The position numbers and the translations under genes are program-made. Below are positions 34,797-45,885 of a stretch of DNA of 64,000 nucleotides, piece by piece. The notes beneath the pieces were generated by a model. That model was not told where the DNA came from and searched no databases. It worked only from the letters and a program-made list of their open reading frames with translations. The number at the start of each line of letters is the position of its first letter. Position 1 is the first letter of the stretch. Origin of the DNA: Amyloporia xantha (taxonomy: Eukaryota > Basidiomycota > Agaricomycetes > Polyporales > Adustoporiaceae); contig JAYKKR010000026.1 in the NCBI GenBank assembly GCA_036971615.1, forward strand, positions 248,001 through 312,000. Direction: 5' to 3'.

Positions 34797-35340
34797 TCAT
34801 CGACGGGCACGATATTGTGCCTCAATGCCTTCGACATCCCTATACAAATACCTGTATATCGTACCTGACCGTTGGTCAACATTCCCTAGAATCAGAGACA
34901 AAGGAATGTACTGACGGACGATGGCATCCACTAGGGGTATCTCTGCAGAAGACAAATGGACTATACGGCTAGGGTCACTGGCAGAGGTTCCGCACTTCAA
35001 AACTATAACGTTACCTCCGAGCACACGAGCGAACTTTCGTCTGATGGTCTCATTACCGATTCCATCGCCCGTACGAGACACGCACAGTTCATATGCATTA
35101 CGCAAAGTACGGTTCGTGCCCGGGAAGCGGTCGAAATAGATTCTGTACATTCCACTCGGGAACCATGGCCGAAAATCGAAGTCTTCGACCCACGGACCAT
35201 CGTGAACACCGTCTTCGTGTACTCTCAGCAGAAGCATGCGCGGGCGATGACCATCCGTCGGGTAGATAGCCACTCGTCGGACAACGCATTGCGTACCCTT
35301 CCCAGTGGATGGATATCCATCTAATCAAAAACCGATCTAA
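34797..35340 (-). CDS. Hypothetical protein with GNVIVLK block, partial model
   Basis: A long open frame (35273 to 34797, about 158 codons) without an ATG at its beginning, so at least one upstream exon is missing. The C-terminal half has ARVLGGNVIVLKCG followed by SSAEIPLVDAIVRQYIP, a pattern I know from a small protein family of agaricomycetes with no assigned role. A TATA-like sequence (CTTATAAAAG, minus strand, 35688-35697) and an acidic open frame at 35380-35478 upstream may belong to it, but I could not join them in phase. Confidence 0.45.
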
Positions 35341-36230
35341 AGACCAAATTATCGGAGACTTACCTCTCAAATGCACTCTATCGCATCACTGTTATAAGCA
35401 GTCACTCGCACGTCGTCCGTCTTCTCCGTCACAACTTCTTCCGGGGCATCGTCTAGGACATCGATATGAGACATGTTCGATGTATGCGCTAAGTCATCGG
35501 TCACTATGTGCGTCAGACCTTCGAGTTGATTTTACACACTCACCCTACAGCCAGTTGGAGCAGTCAGAATAATGGCGGTGGATTAGAGGAGCAACAGATG
35601 TACAAAGGGATATCCAAAATGTTGTCCCGTAATGTAAGAGACCCTTGCGGTTAGCAACACGCATCGCAGTGGAAACAGCAAAACAGCTTTTATAAGGAGC
35701 CAGCGGGAAACAGTGCCATGACGTGAGAACGGTGCCGAGCCAATGGACATACGAAACCCTAAGACTGTGTCCCAGTATGACGACAAGTTGTTGGCCATCA
35801 AGTGTGTAGTACTGCCCAGGACACAGCATCCACAAATCACGATCATGGGGTAGACGAGCGCCCTTTAACCGAAGCGCTCAGTGGACAGTCGAATCGAACG
35901 GCATGTAGGCAACTTCGATCAACCCAATGAACCGAAATCCGCAACGACCAACAAGCTCGACTCGAGGTGTGATGTCCGAACCCTACTCTGGTAGGACCAC
36001 GAGCTAATATCTGACCAGGTGCAATCCTTGAATATAATACATTCCAATAAATAACAGAGTAACGACACAAGACCTAATAATAAGCACAATGATCAAGTGG
36101 TATAAATAATAACGACACGACCGACAATTCATATAAGCTGAGTACTCATCCGACAATAAATAAGCAGACGACGCCGGTGAGTAACTAGTGAAACATATGT
36201 CCAAGATAACTGGAAATTATATGATTGACA
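35341..36230. other. Spacer, possible upstream exons of the gene at 34797
   Basis: Holds a minus-strand TATA-like site at 35688-35697 and short open frames (35380-35478, 35550-35664). No domain recognised. Confidence 0.3.
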
Positions 36231-37796
36231 TTACACGTTCTTCCGGCTGGCTGCATGGAGCGATCGCGTCGCACGGCGGCCCAACGACACGCCACCTGCA
36301 TCAATGTTCTGCATCGCCTTATCTGCGATAGAAACAGAGAGGCGTTTCCTTTTAGTCGGAGGATGCTGAACATCGCCTTCAATTTCGGACGACATTAACG
36401 GGCTCTCGCTCATAGTGTCATCCCCCCACTCTTCGTCGAGCATCAGAGAGTCCTCACCAGTAACGGAAAGTGGTGCCATCGAATGTGAAAGGCCATCACC
36501 AGAACTGGTGGAGTCTAGCGTGTAACCCCCGTCCAAGACATCCACTATGTCGCTCCCATCACCGTCACCCATCTCGTCGTCCTCTGTCGCGTGCAAATCA
36601 ACGAAGCCACCGTCCTGGTTACTAACCTCTTTGACAACCGAAGAGTCGGGGTCTTCGTACCCAGCAGCTGCAGACAAACGTAATGTAAATCCGTCAATAA
36701 TCCCATGCCAATGCAATACAACACCATCGAACAAAACAGACGCACGCAATTTCAAAGGTTCATCCACCTGAAGCAACGGACGAAGACCTCTGTCGACAGT
36801 GGGCGCACCATAGGAGTTCCCTTTAATCAACATACCGACCGGTACCGAGCCGACGCGAATCAAATCAATAGGTGTTATCTCCGTAGCCCAGGCCGCTGTT
36901 CCAATAACAAAGGAGACTGAGAAGGAGAACCAAACTATGTCTCCTCGTGCGAACTGGTTGGGCTGACACTCAGTGATCTGCTTCAACACCCTGTCCTTGA
37001 TACCAAAAGTGCCGGGTCGACTGGGATTCGGAAACCAGGCGGGGTTTCCTGCGAGCCCAGCTTTAATCCACTCATGGATCCTATATTTGACTCCGCGTTC
37101 CTGGAGTGCATTCATCGGACTGCGTTTGGTAAAAATCGGTACAGTCATCTGATACCGCCGGCGATACGACGGATCACTCCCCGACTGCCAATCCTTCCTA
37201 GGTTTTTGATTCGGATTAAACGCATCAATGCGCTTAACGTGTTCCTCGAGTTTCTGGTTAGAGTAACCACGACGTGAGGATCTCTACCCGTGTAAGGCGG
37301 TGATATTAACTGACCTGCTGCAGATCGTAAATCTCATCGTCGATCGATGTATCGATACAGTACGTAATTGCGCACCGATGACCGACGCTGTTTTCTCTGC
37401 ACCACTGATCAGATCCAGCACTGGAGAATAAACCATTGACTCACATCCTAGCTTCTGGTACAGATTCCGGCGGCTTCTCTCCCCGTGGCACAAAATTACC
37501 TGTATTAAGATCGGAATTCCAAGACCATATTGCGGCGTAATAGAATGATGCTACCGCATTTTTGTCGGTAGAATACAACTACAAGTTCGTCAGTTTCAAT
37601 AAAACGCCCCAACACGCGGTCTGACAGGGGCGGAAAGACTGTGTGTACGCACCGACCAAGTGTTAGCATTATACGGCCTCGCCTCGATCTTCGGATTATT
37701 GCTGTGGAGCGATTCCACAGCATCGGAGAACTTCAGGTCAAAGTCGCGGAAGGCGTGGTTTTTCCAGCGCTGAAGTTCGAACATAATATCATCCAT
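36231..37796 (-). CDS. Hypothetical multi-exon protein with acidic C-terminal region and basic motif
   Basis: Unrecognised function. The last exon (about 37262 to 36231) reads NQKLEEHVKRIDAF, then RRRYQMTVPIFTKRSP, then KYRIHEWIKAGLAG, NPAWFPNPS, then an acidic stretch with many D and E and the basic cluster PTKRKR, a possible nuclear localisation signal, near the C-terminus. Upstream minus-strand frames give MDDIMFELQRWKNHAFRDF (from ATG 37796), FPPLSDRVLGRFIETDELVV and PRGEKPPESVPEAR. Together these resemble the layout of an agaricomycete family I have seen in retro-element-rich regions, but I cannot name it. Intron positions are unresolved, so the joined model is an inference; the last exon alone is secure. 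Confidence 0.5.
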
Positions 37797-39160
37797 GTCA
37801 GCGAAAGGGGCAGAACTAAACAGATGTAGAATGGTGGGGCACGCAAACGCACTCGAATGATAATTTGCTCCGCTGACCCTCCATATTTATATCAGGCCTC
37901 GGGACACTTGGTGTTCGCGGAGACTTTTCCCGACGCGAGAACCGGACAAAACAGAAACATACACTCGAGGACTGGGGCACATGGGAATGTCAGTCTATGA
38001 CATTCAAGGGATCGTATCACTGCACTGCACGGAGATGTCGTCGTGACGGTATAGCCCAGCCGGCCTCGTCAAAGACGAACGGTACCATCAACAATCAATC
38101 AGACAGGTTATGATCAAGAACCACTGCCCACCACTCACTGGCAAAACACAAACACCCAGGCTTCCACGACTATCGACGTTTGATGAAGACGCCTCAAACG
38201 CGATGAAACAGGCCGACCATCGCGAGACGGTCTACTTAGTGAAACACGTCAATTGAGATCAGTTGTCGCCTCAAACTCGATAGACAACACCCCAGATTCC
38301 TATGATGTGTACAGCAACCCAAGACGCAAACTCAACTTGAGCCTGGTCTAAGGGAACACCACGCATTCCCAGTCAGTACCCTGTCCATCCACTGCAACAT
38401 ACCATTAGATTTGATAGACCGGTCTACCTCTCGCACACCCACTGTCCCAAGGACGCAGTGTATATTGACGCACGCGTACACACACACACTATAGTCACGC
38501 TTGAACTCATAGGACATAACATCAAACGACTCGAAGCCCAATCATGAGAATAATGTGACAGAACTACAGGTGCTGTACGTCAGACTAATGTCAATGGCGA
38601 ATCAGTGCTAATGAGCGATCGGTTTGACAAGCGATGACATCTTGTATCGTGAGCCACTCGGCAGGGACACGTAAACCAGGCAGGCGGACCGACTCAGAAA
38701 CCGTCACCGTAACATAAAGTCCACTGTATGCTCCAACACACCTCGCGAGCGACCTATAAGATAACATGTAGGCACAAATTTAATTCCACCTAGTACAACA
38801 GCGGTGGATCCCTAAATCAGCAGAACGTGGTATCTTTCATGCGGATAAGATAATTAACGATGCTGGACGACTGATAAATATACATCATACAAGAAAACCC
38901 CCGCATCACGATAGTGTAGTCCGCAAGACAACAAACCGATCAGAGGAACGTAGAGACCCTACAGGTGCACACCACCGACGAGCCAGACTATGCAATAAAT
39001 ATGTAATGACCGCCTACTCGGAAAACGGGGCATAAGTGGGACCGATCTGATCAGGAAGATATAACAAAAGCGTATTGCTAACCTGACGAATGACAAGGTC
39101 GTAGAGCGCCTAGAAATCAACCGCGATCTCGACCTATGCGATGGGTCAATATAGAGCTAA
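37797..39160. other. Spacer, nothing recognised
   Basis: Short frames only. Confidence 0.4.
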
Positions 39161-40153
39161 TCATATGAGACAAAAAATGTCGCTCACGGCAGCAACAGCG
39201 CGACTGATTTCAGACAAGACTTGCATGTGGACATCATGCAAAGCTGCAACGACTTTCTCTCTGCAACCTCCCATCTGACACGACGAACCGTCCTCCCATG
39301 GATTACATGCAAATAAAATGTTACCCCAAAGTTTGTACCCAAGCCCGTCGTCGCAACAAGGAGTGGAGGACAGCATGCGATGCGCGAGACGCATGTATAA
39401 TCGAACGTCCAGCGTAAATTGACAACTATCCGCATCTTCTGCGGCGGTAGGATTGCAATCGAAGCACGGAAAGTAAGGGACTGTGTGAAACGCGTCCCAC
39501 CACATTTCGTCCATAATGGACTCGATCGCTTCTGTCCTGACAACGTCATGGTATTCAATCAGTCTGATCAGGGGGATGGCAGAGAGCCGTGTCCAGTGTA
39601 TGGACAATGGTCCAGTCCAAGGCACCCGGAGACGCAGCGTGGCCTTCGCGGCCACGCGAACCTCTTCCTCCATCTGGTATCGATAAGCCACCGCGTAAAC
39701 GTCAAAGGGGTACCTCTTGAGAAGGGACGGCTGTACAAGACGAGCTCTGCCGAAGTCAATACCACGCTGAAACTCGTACTTCACAGAAGCCTCGAGTAGA
39801 AGCGCGATAGGATGCAGGTCGACAAGAACGGGATCGGAAACAGGGTAGCATAGGCGGAAGAGGTCGTCCAAACACGCAGAGCCTTCCGGGAACGTCAACC
39901 GGTAAACAATATTCCCGGGCTCGCCGTCCGCGCGGGCAGACGCATCCCCCGAAGTCGGTCCTTCTTCAACTAGCATACGAGCAAACACGACGGATGCGCG
40001 ACACAAGACGTCCTTATGGACGCTAAACGACACATCATCCGAGGACCGAATTATCACATCTGCGTCGGGTGAGCCGAATGGGGGTTGGACTGACAGCACA
40101 AGGAAATCAAACAACGAATTTGCACGCCATCGAATGTACGAACCTGCAGACAT
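39161..40153 (-). CDS. BTB/POZ domain protein
   Basis: BTB proteins act as dimerising adaptors, often for Cul3 ubiquitin ligases. The open frame extends to 40201 from a GTG, but the ATG at 40153 (MSAGSYIRW) is the likely start, giving 330 residues without introns. The BTB core is DADVIIRSSDDVSFSVHKDV, then ASVVFARML, then LDDLFRLCYPV, the pattern of the large agaricomycete BTB family. The C-terminal half has alpha-helical segments with cysteines (PCFDCNP, STPCCDDG) and no kelch or other repeat. A TATA box lies upstream at 40234-40244. The domain is clear; the partner is unknown. Confidence 0.8.
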   Translation of the reverse strand: MSAGSYIRWRANSLFDFLVLSVQPPFGSPDADVIIRSSDDVSFSVHKDVLCRASVVFARMLVEEGPTSGDASARADGEPGNIVYRLTFPEGSACLDDLFRLCYPVSDPVLVDLHPIALLLEASVKYEFQRGIDFGRARLVQPSLLKRYPFDVYAVAYRYQMEEEVRVAAKATLRLRVPWTGPLSIHWTRLSAIPLIRLIEYHDVVRTEAIESIMDEMWWDAFHTVPYFPCFDCNPTAAEDADSCQFTLDVRLYMRLAHRMLSSTPCCDDGLGYKLWGNILFACNPWEDGSSCQMGGCREKVVAALHDVHMQVLSEISRAVAAVSDIFCLI

Positions 40154-40233
40154 TGAAACAGAACAGAATGGCAAGAGACTGGTAACAATGATAAAATGCA
40201 CTGCAACGACCGCCGCAGCTCGAACCTTTGACG

Positions 40234-40244
40234 CCTTTTATAAG
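40234..40244 (-). promoter_or_regulatory. TATA box of BTB gene
   Basis: CTTATAAAAGG on the minus strand, about 80 bases before the ATG at 40153. It is the same core as the R1 promoter. Confidence 0.5.
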
Positions 40245-40626
40245 GACAGAGGAGCTGATTTGATACCCCACATCAATACATATGCTGAGCCGTTCCCGAG
40301 CACAGCAACAAATATCTCGATACGGTCAGCCGCGACACTGATGTGATATAGGGACCGTGAGATCATATCAAAGTAACAGTTGGACTCACAAGACATCAAA
40401 CAGTACCGCTTCGCCGACAACATCACACCCCAAAACACAAAGGCGTCAACATCCGGTCAAAGTAAACATAAGCGATGTCACACCGACACACCAATCAGTC
40501 AGCAAGGCCATACCATATCGCCTGATTCATTGCCACGTCTGAAACGCTGTTTAGCCATTCCAAATGATAAGAAACTAGTGATCACTTAATGCGAAGATTG
40601 TACATAGAAATCACAGACGTACACAG

Positions 40627-41791
40627 CTAGCCAACTACATCGACCGCATATAAACGGGATCGGAACGCGTAATACTCTTCAGCAGGAACAATGGTCCATT
40701 TTTGGGATGCTCCTCGGGTGAACACATACACATTCACTGACACCGTCGAGAGCACCAGACGAGCTCTACCAACACTCGACACTCGCGCCAAGACATTGTC
40801 CGACTCTGTATCTGTACCGTACCCCGCAAAATACTCGTACCCCAGCAATAACGAAGATAGATTGGGCCATCGAGTGGGTTGACTCTCCAACATTGCCAGA
40901 ATATCCTACGCAGGGATCGATCAGCCTGATATTTCATAACATGCGTGACGTCAAGTACCCCACCTCATAATTATGGTCACAATTCCCCCAAGAAGACACA
41001 AGCGCCAGATTCTCTAAGTTATCCATCTTCGAGAAAAGCCCCTTGAACACGGACAGCATGGACATGGAAGCCGACAAGGAGATCGACAACGATGTGACCT
41101 TTTGTAATTGCGGGTCTTTCGACATTACGGCCAACGTTCGATCTATCCCCAAGGCGTCCATCATCCCATCGAATACCACGGTGCGTACAGCTCGTCCAGC
41201 CAGCATCGATAGCATAAGACTGATATCCGTAAGTCTCAGCATGGAGAGCGCCGGGAGGGTAGCTACAGCGGAATCTTGCTGAGCGTTCTTAAGACGGTCC
41301 ATGACAGAGTGGTAAGGCTGGACGACGTGATGATTTCTGAGAAGATACATCACCGAGCTCCTGGAATACGCAGAGAATTCGAGACTCAGTCGCTGCAGCG
41401 ACTTCGCGTTTTGTAAAACGATGGCGATTAGAGGTAAGTTGACGTTGTCTGCAGCGGGAGATGTCGAACTGTATGAGAACCGTTTGATGAGGTCCACGCG
41501 TCGCTGCCGCGAACACGTACAAGAGACCGACCAAACAGACTGCACGATCCCCCGTAAGCAGGCGTTGGCGTCGAGACCCCTAAGCTCCACAGAGGAATAT
41601 ATGACACCCGTCACAACATGATAGATCCACCTGCATGTTCGAAGAAGCATGGCTTGGTCACCAAGCGGCAAGAGTTTCACAAACATGAGCATGACCTCCA
41701 TTGGGAAACGCGCAAAAAAACTAGAACCAGTATGTTGGAGAGGAACGCGTGATTCCCAACCTGGCATAGACAGAGAGTTCGACGCCATCAT
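40627..41791 (-). CDS. F-box protein, paralogue of the gene at 28416
   Basis: Likely SCF substrate receptor. Starts at ATG 41791 (a second ATG follows directly). The F-box core is FFARFPMEVMLMFVKLL followed by MLLRTCRWIYHVV. Exon 1 ends at 40964, a 58-base intron runs 40963-40906, and exon 2 (40905-40627) begins DILAMLESQPTRWPNL. The intron is at the same codon as in the gene at 28416. The two genes are in opposite orientation about 11 kb apart, with moderate similarity by eye, so the duplication is old. No defect was seen. Confidence 0.75.
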
Positions 41792-42403
41792 GTGACTGTT
41801 GTCGAATTCGTAACGTCAGTGAGCGGCCGCATTCACATCAGATGACGTACAGGTAAAATTCGTGGCGTGTCAGTCAACGAAGTATATGGACGACTGCTGT
41901 CTGCGAAATGACGTGAAGGACCATAAAGGCCTTATATTTTATACCTTACCGTATGCGAAAGACGCTCAATATATGCGATGCGGATGATGATCATATATGG
42001 ATGAGAACCCTGATATGTCTGCGTACACCCGCCACGTGTAGGTTGTACAGCCGTTGTATGACAATGAACAATGATGACCAGCTGAAACACGTACATCTGG
42101 CCTAAACCAGTTTCTGAAGGCTCGTAACCATACGCGGACGGCCTGACGTTACACTGGGCGTCTGCGCAACAAGTTACGCACCATACTCACTGTCAAAAAC
42201 GGACAGCACTAATAATCACGTTCAAAGCACGTCGCTCGTTTATTAACGAAGACCCGTATAGCCTGTCCAGAGTACAGTATCCGACATGGAGACATACCTG
42301 GAATAGCAGCAGAATAGAGACACCGGGTAGTGGTTCATAAAGGGGACGTAGTATGGACAGCTTGATTTATACTACCACTTATACCTTCCATCGCCCGACG
42401 TAG
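41792..42403. other. Spacer before minisatellite
   Basis: No gene recognised. Confidence 0.4.
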
Positions 42404-42706
42404 TTCCTGCTCTGAAGCCCAGACGATGCAAGCACGTGACGCCACTCGACGCATTTCCTGCTTTGAGGCCAGCAAATGCAGCCACGTGACGCCGCTCGAC
42501 GCATTTCCTGCTCTGAAGCCCAGACGATGCAAGCACGTGACGCCACTCAACGCATTTCCTGCTTTGAGGCGAGCAAATGCAGCCACGTGATGCCGCTCGA
42601 CGCATTTCCTGCTCTAAAGCCCAGGCGATGCAAGCACGTGATGGCGCTGGATGCATTTCCTGCTTTGAGGCCAGCAAATGTAACCACGTGATCTCACACG
42701 ACGCGT
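42404..42706. repeat. Minisatellite, six 50/51-bp units each with CACGTG
   Basis: Two unit types of 51 and 50 bases alternate: 42404-42454, 42455-42504, 42505-42555, 42556-42605, 42606-42656 and 42657-42706, with a partial seventh to about 42730. Every unit starts TTCCTG and contains the palindrome CACGTG (42433, 42483, 42534, 42584, 42635, 42685). The array is just beyond the 3' end of the F-box gene at 42953. Divergence rises toward the right side. Confidence 0.9.
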
Positions 42707-42952
42707 TTCCTGGCTTTGAGCTGCACGACTCACGGGGGAAACCGGATCTGACATCGGAACAGACGGCGCTTGAGCTGAAGTCATGTGATACACTACTTAT
42801 CCGATTTACCGAGGACAAGACCTGGAAACTAAAGTGTCCAGGAATTCCGTGCTGCACCAATTCGTGATATAAAACATAGCATAATTTCTTGGCATGTAGA
42901 TACAAAAGAGCATAGCATATAAAGGTACAAACAGGGCGACAATACTGTCTCC

Positions 42953-45434
42953 TCACGCAGACAGCGGCACCACGCCTGTGCGCCCCTCGTTATAGAACTT
43001 CTTCTCCTGGACACGCAGTCTGGAGAATTGCGGCTTCTCGTAGAACAAGACAGTCCATATTGGTAACAGAGGCACGCCATCAGGATGGACATGGAGGTGT
43101 CCAGCCTCTTCACTCGGATCTTCGACTGAATGGCTGCATAACCATCAGGACCAAGGAGAAATCGGCAAGACAAGCCAACGCCCACCTGTTCCTGATATGC
43201 TCCTGCACCTCAGACATGGTCCGATACCGCCGCTGATCAAAGCACATCGAACAGCACCATGCCCGTTGTTCCCTGTACTCCCTCAATGCCAAGGACCTGC
43301 AGTTTTCCTCCAGTTCCAGTTCCTGCGCCATGGCCGATTCTTTCGCTGAGGCTATCCGCCAAGAATGAGAGTAAGGAACCTTGAGGTTCAGCTTATTTTT
43401 CCATGGAATCTCCAGCTAAGTGAGTGATATCAGAGACCAGGTGATAGAATTGTGTCCAAGTACATAGAAGACTAACCAGGTACCGCAATGTCCCAACAAT
43501 CCTATAAGTTGGTCTCGAGGGAATAGTCCAGCATAGCCGTAAGCACGCCTCGTCCATTTGCCGAACAGTCATCCTAGTCCAGTCTTTACCCCAAGTTCGC
43601 AGCATCTCTCGAAGTTTCGTAGCAGGTTGAGACATTGCTAGCTGCGAAGCGCCCCATCTGGTACGCTCGAAGTCCAGGAGTGTATTCGTGTAGTCATCCT
43701 TTTGTACATCAGCAACGCGTGAGTTTCGAAAGCATCTGTGTCCAGCAATGTCAGGATAGTAGCGCAATTTGTCGCAGCCACTACATTGAAATAACGCCAC
43801 GCCAAGTAGAAGATTGTTCGGATGTTCAGGAAGACCAGTGCTCTCAGAGAACGCTCTTGTCAGCTTCATGGTGACATTCCCAAGCCATCGAGTTGTCAAA
43901 GGACGCAGATCCAAGAGAGCCGCAAGATAGTCGACGTCGACCTCTACTTCACTGGGAGCATTCAGAATATTGCGGACTTCCGGCATGACTGCAAAGTCTG
44001 CAGGCTGGGGCAGGCACACGCGGTTGATCTTGTAGCGGCCCTGCGACAGATAAAATTGCACAACGAAAGACGAAAATACCTCGAAACGTTTCTCGAGAAC
44101 GGCTCGTCGTTCTGCGTCGAGACGCTCTTGCTTCGTCTTTTCCATGAAGGCGATCATTTCCTGGCGAACCTCCGGCCACTCTGCGGGGTGTCAGTCATGC
44201 AAGGAGAAAACTTGATGGCTCTCTTACCGCAATCTTTGACTTTCTTAGACAGCCGAACTAGTGGATGCGTGATGAAGCTTTCCCAGATCTCGCTGATATT
44301 GAGGGCGCCGGACCATCCTAGTTCGCGTAGCTCGGCAGCAATGCTAGAAGCCCATTCAATATGTTCAGTGGGCTAAATGTGACTAGTTGACTTACGCTTC
44401 CCGGCGATTCTCTTTGATCTCATCCAATCTATGTGCTCCTAGCCGACGGCTCGCTTTATAATAAAGGACTGCATGCTAGATGCAAAGCCATCAGAATCAT
44501 AAATTGGAAATTATAATAACCTTACCTGCTGTCTGTGCTGTACCTCCTTCATATGTCGCAAAAGAAAATCTGTCTGCGCGACCCCGGTGAGACTGGCCCA
44601 AGTTGAGTTTACCTTTGTTATCTGAGGAAGATGCCACAGCACCGGCCCCCGTTTCGTTCCTGCATTAATTCTCTGATTAGCCTCAGTTAGTATAAAAAGA
44701 CAAGGACAACACGCACGGATCCTGTAATTCAAAAATTGCATATAGATGCCCTGAAGAGTCGACTTGCTGGAGAAAAAAGCTAATGCCTGGGACAAGAGAT
44801 CTTCATTTATCCGTACCGACTTGGTCTCAACAAGCCTAAGTTCGATAAGTAATAGTGAACGCAAGAATGTCTGTCACGCATTTCCTTACTTTAGTTCCTT
44901 GCAGCTGGGACAATACCGAATCATAAATTCCCAGATAATACTCCTAATACCGGATTTAAGGCAGTTCTACAACATTAATATTCAGCAATAATGGATATCG
45001 GTGAGCAAAATGAACGCATACGTGACAGTACGTGGAAAAGACCACATTCGCGTAGGCGGGCAGACTCATATATGGTGGACACGGAGGAACGTCGTTGACC
45101 AGCCTGAAGGAAGCTTTCCAGATGCCGGAGAAGTTGCGGCTGAGGAGGAATCCACGTAAAGTCTTGCTGGTTCTGGCCAAGTGTAACAAATCCCGAGGGT
45201 GGAGACGGCTAAATATCTGGAAACGCATTTATAAAATTATCCGAGTCTTAGCCTGTTGACGACACTCACTTCTATTAGTATGTCTACAGGCATTTGGGGC
45301 AAATCTTGCAGATCGCCCCGTCTGCCGCGTGCCCGGCGAACGATTCGAGCAATGGCGACATGCTGCAGGGATAAGGTGGCATCACCGTTTTGTTTCGAGA
45401 CTTCTGGGTCGTCATCGTCTATATTGGTGTCCAT
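42953..45434 (-). CDS. F-box protein with C2H2-type finger (tandem copy A)
   Basis: Likely SCF substrate receptor. Starts at ATG 45434 (MDTNIDDDD). The F-box is split by an intron: LPQMPVDILIE, then IFSRLHPRDLLHLARTSKTL. It continues with FRLVNDVPPCPPYMSLPAYAN, a block conserved in agaricomycete F-box proteins, then CHVC, NCLK and RYCPSC, which together may bind zinc. Near the end, WCCSMC...VQEHIRNSH fits a C2H2 finger (CxxC, then H-x4-H) whose second histidine is made by splicing across an intron near 43125-43180. The last exon reads DPSEEAGHLHVHPDG and ends EGRTGVVPLSA at 42953. All exons found are open. Several internal exon borders are approximate. Copy B follows upstream in tandem. A CACGTG lies 120 bases upstream of the ATG. 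Confidence 0.8.
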
Positions 45435-45885
45435 TGGAGGGAGCGGGTTCAAAAAAGTGCAGTTGTTCGTCAGTCAGAAGCAAGATGATGTTGTTGATGA
45501 ATACTCTCGACTGCGTGGCTCCTTACGGTGCTTAAGTACGCGACGGCCACAGACACGTGATCCATCGCAAGGAAGCGAGAACAATAACATTGCGGCTTTG
45601 CAGGGGGCTGTTGTTCTAGTCTTTAGCATGTCAGGCGATCGCACGCGCACCTTGCTGATGTATATTGTCACTCGTAACGAGCGCGCAGTCATTGAACGCA
45701 AGAGGATGCAAAGACAGTGAATTGATGCAGTTGCTCGTGCGAGAACAAGACAAATCTGCATTATCAGGGTGCAGATACAAGTTACAACATAAGTTATAAC
45801 AAAGATAAAGCCGCTTCGAAATCTATTTTAGTAGTCTCTGTCGCAAGAAACACAAACCCAGCTGATGTCGCATAATCATACCACG
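45435..45885. other. Intergenic region between tandem F-box copies
   Basis: Contains CACGTG at 45554-45559, upstream of copy A. The plus-strand open frame at 45256-45720 overlaps copy A exon 1 and shows no domain; it looks like a shadow. Confidence 0.5.

Noticed and set aside
42372..42956. 194-codon open frame across the minisatellite
   Set aside because: It starts at a non-ATG codon and arises because the 101-base dimer repeat happens to lack stops; it overlaps the 3' end of the F-box gene and shows no domain.
45256..45720. 154-codon plus-strand open frame between F-box copies
   Set aside because: It overlaps exon 1 of copy A antisense, has no homology I know, and its conservation is explained by the minus-strand gene.
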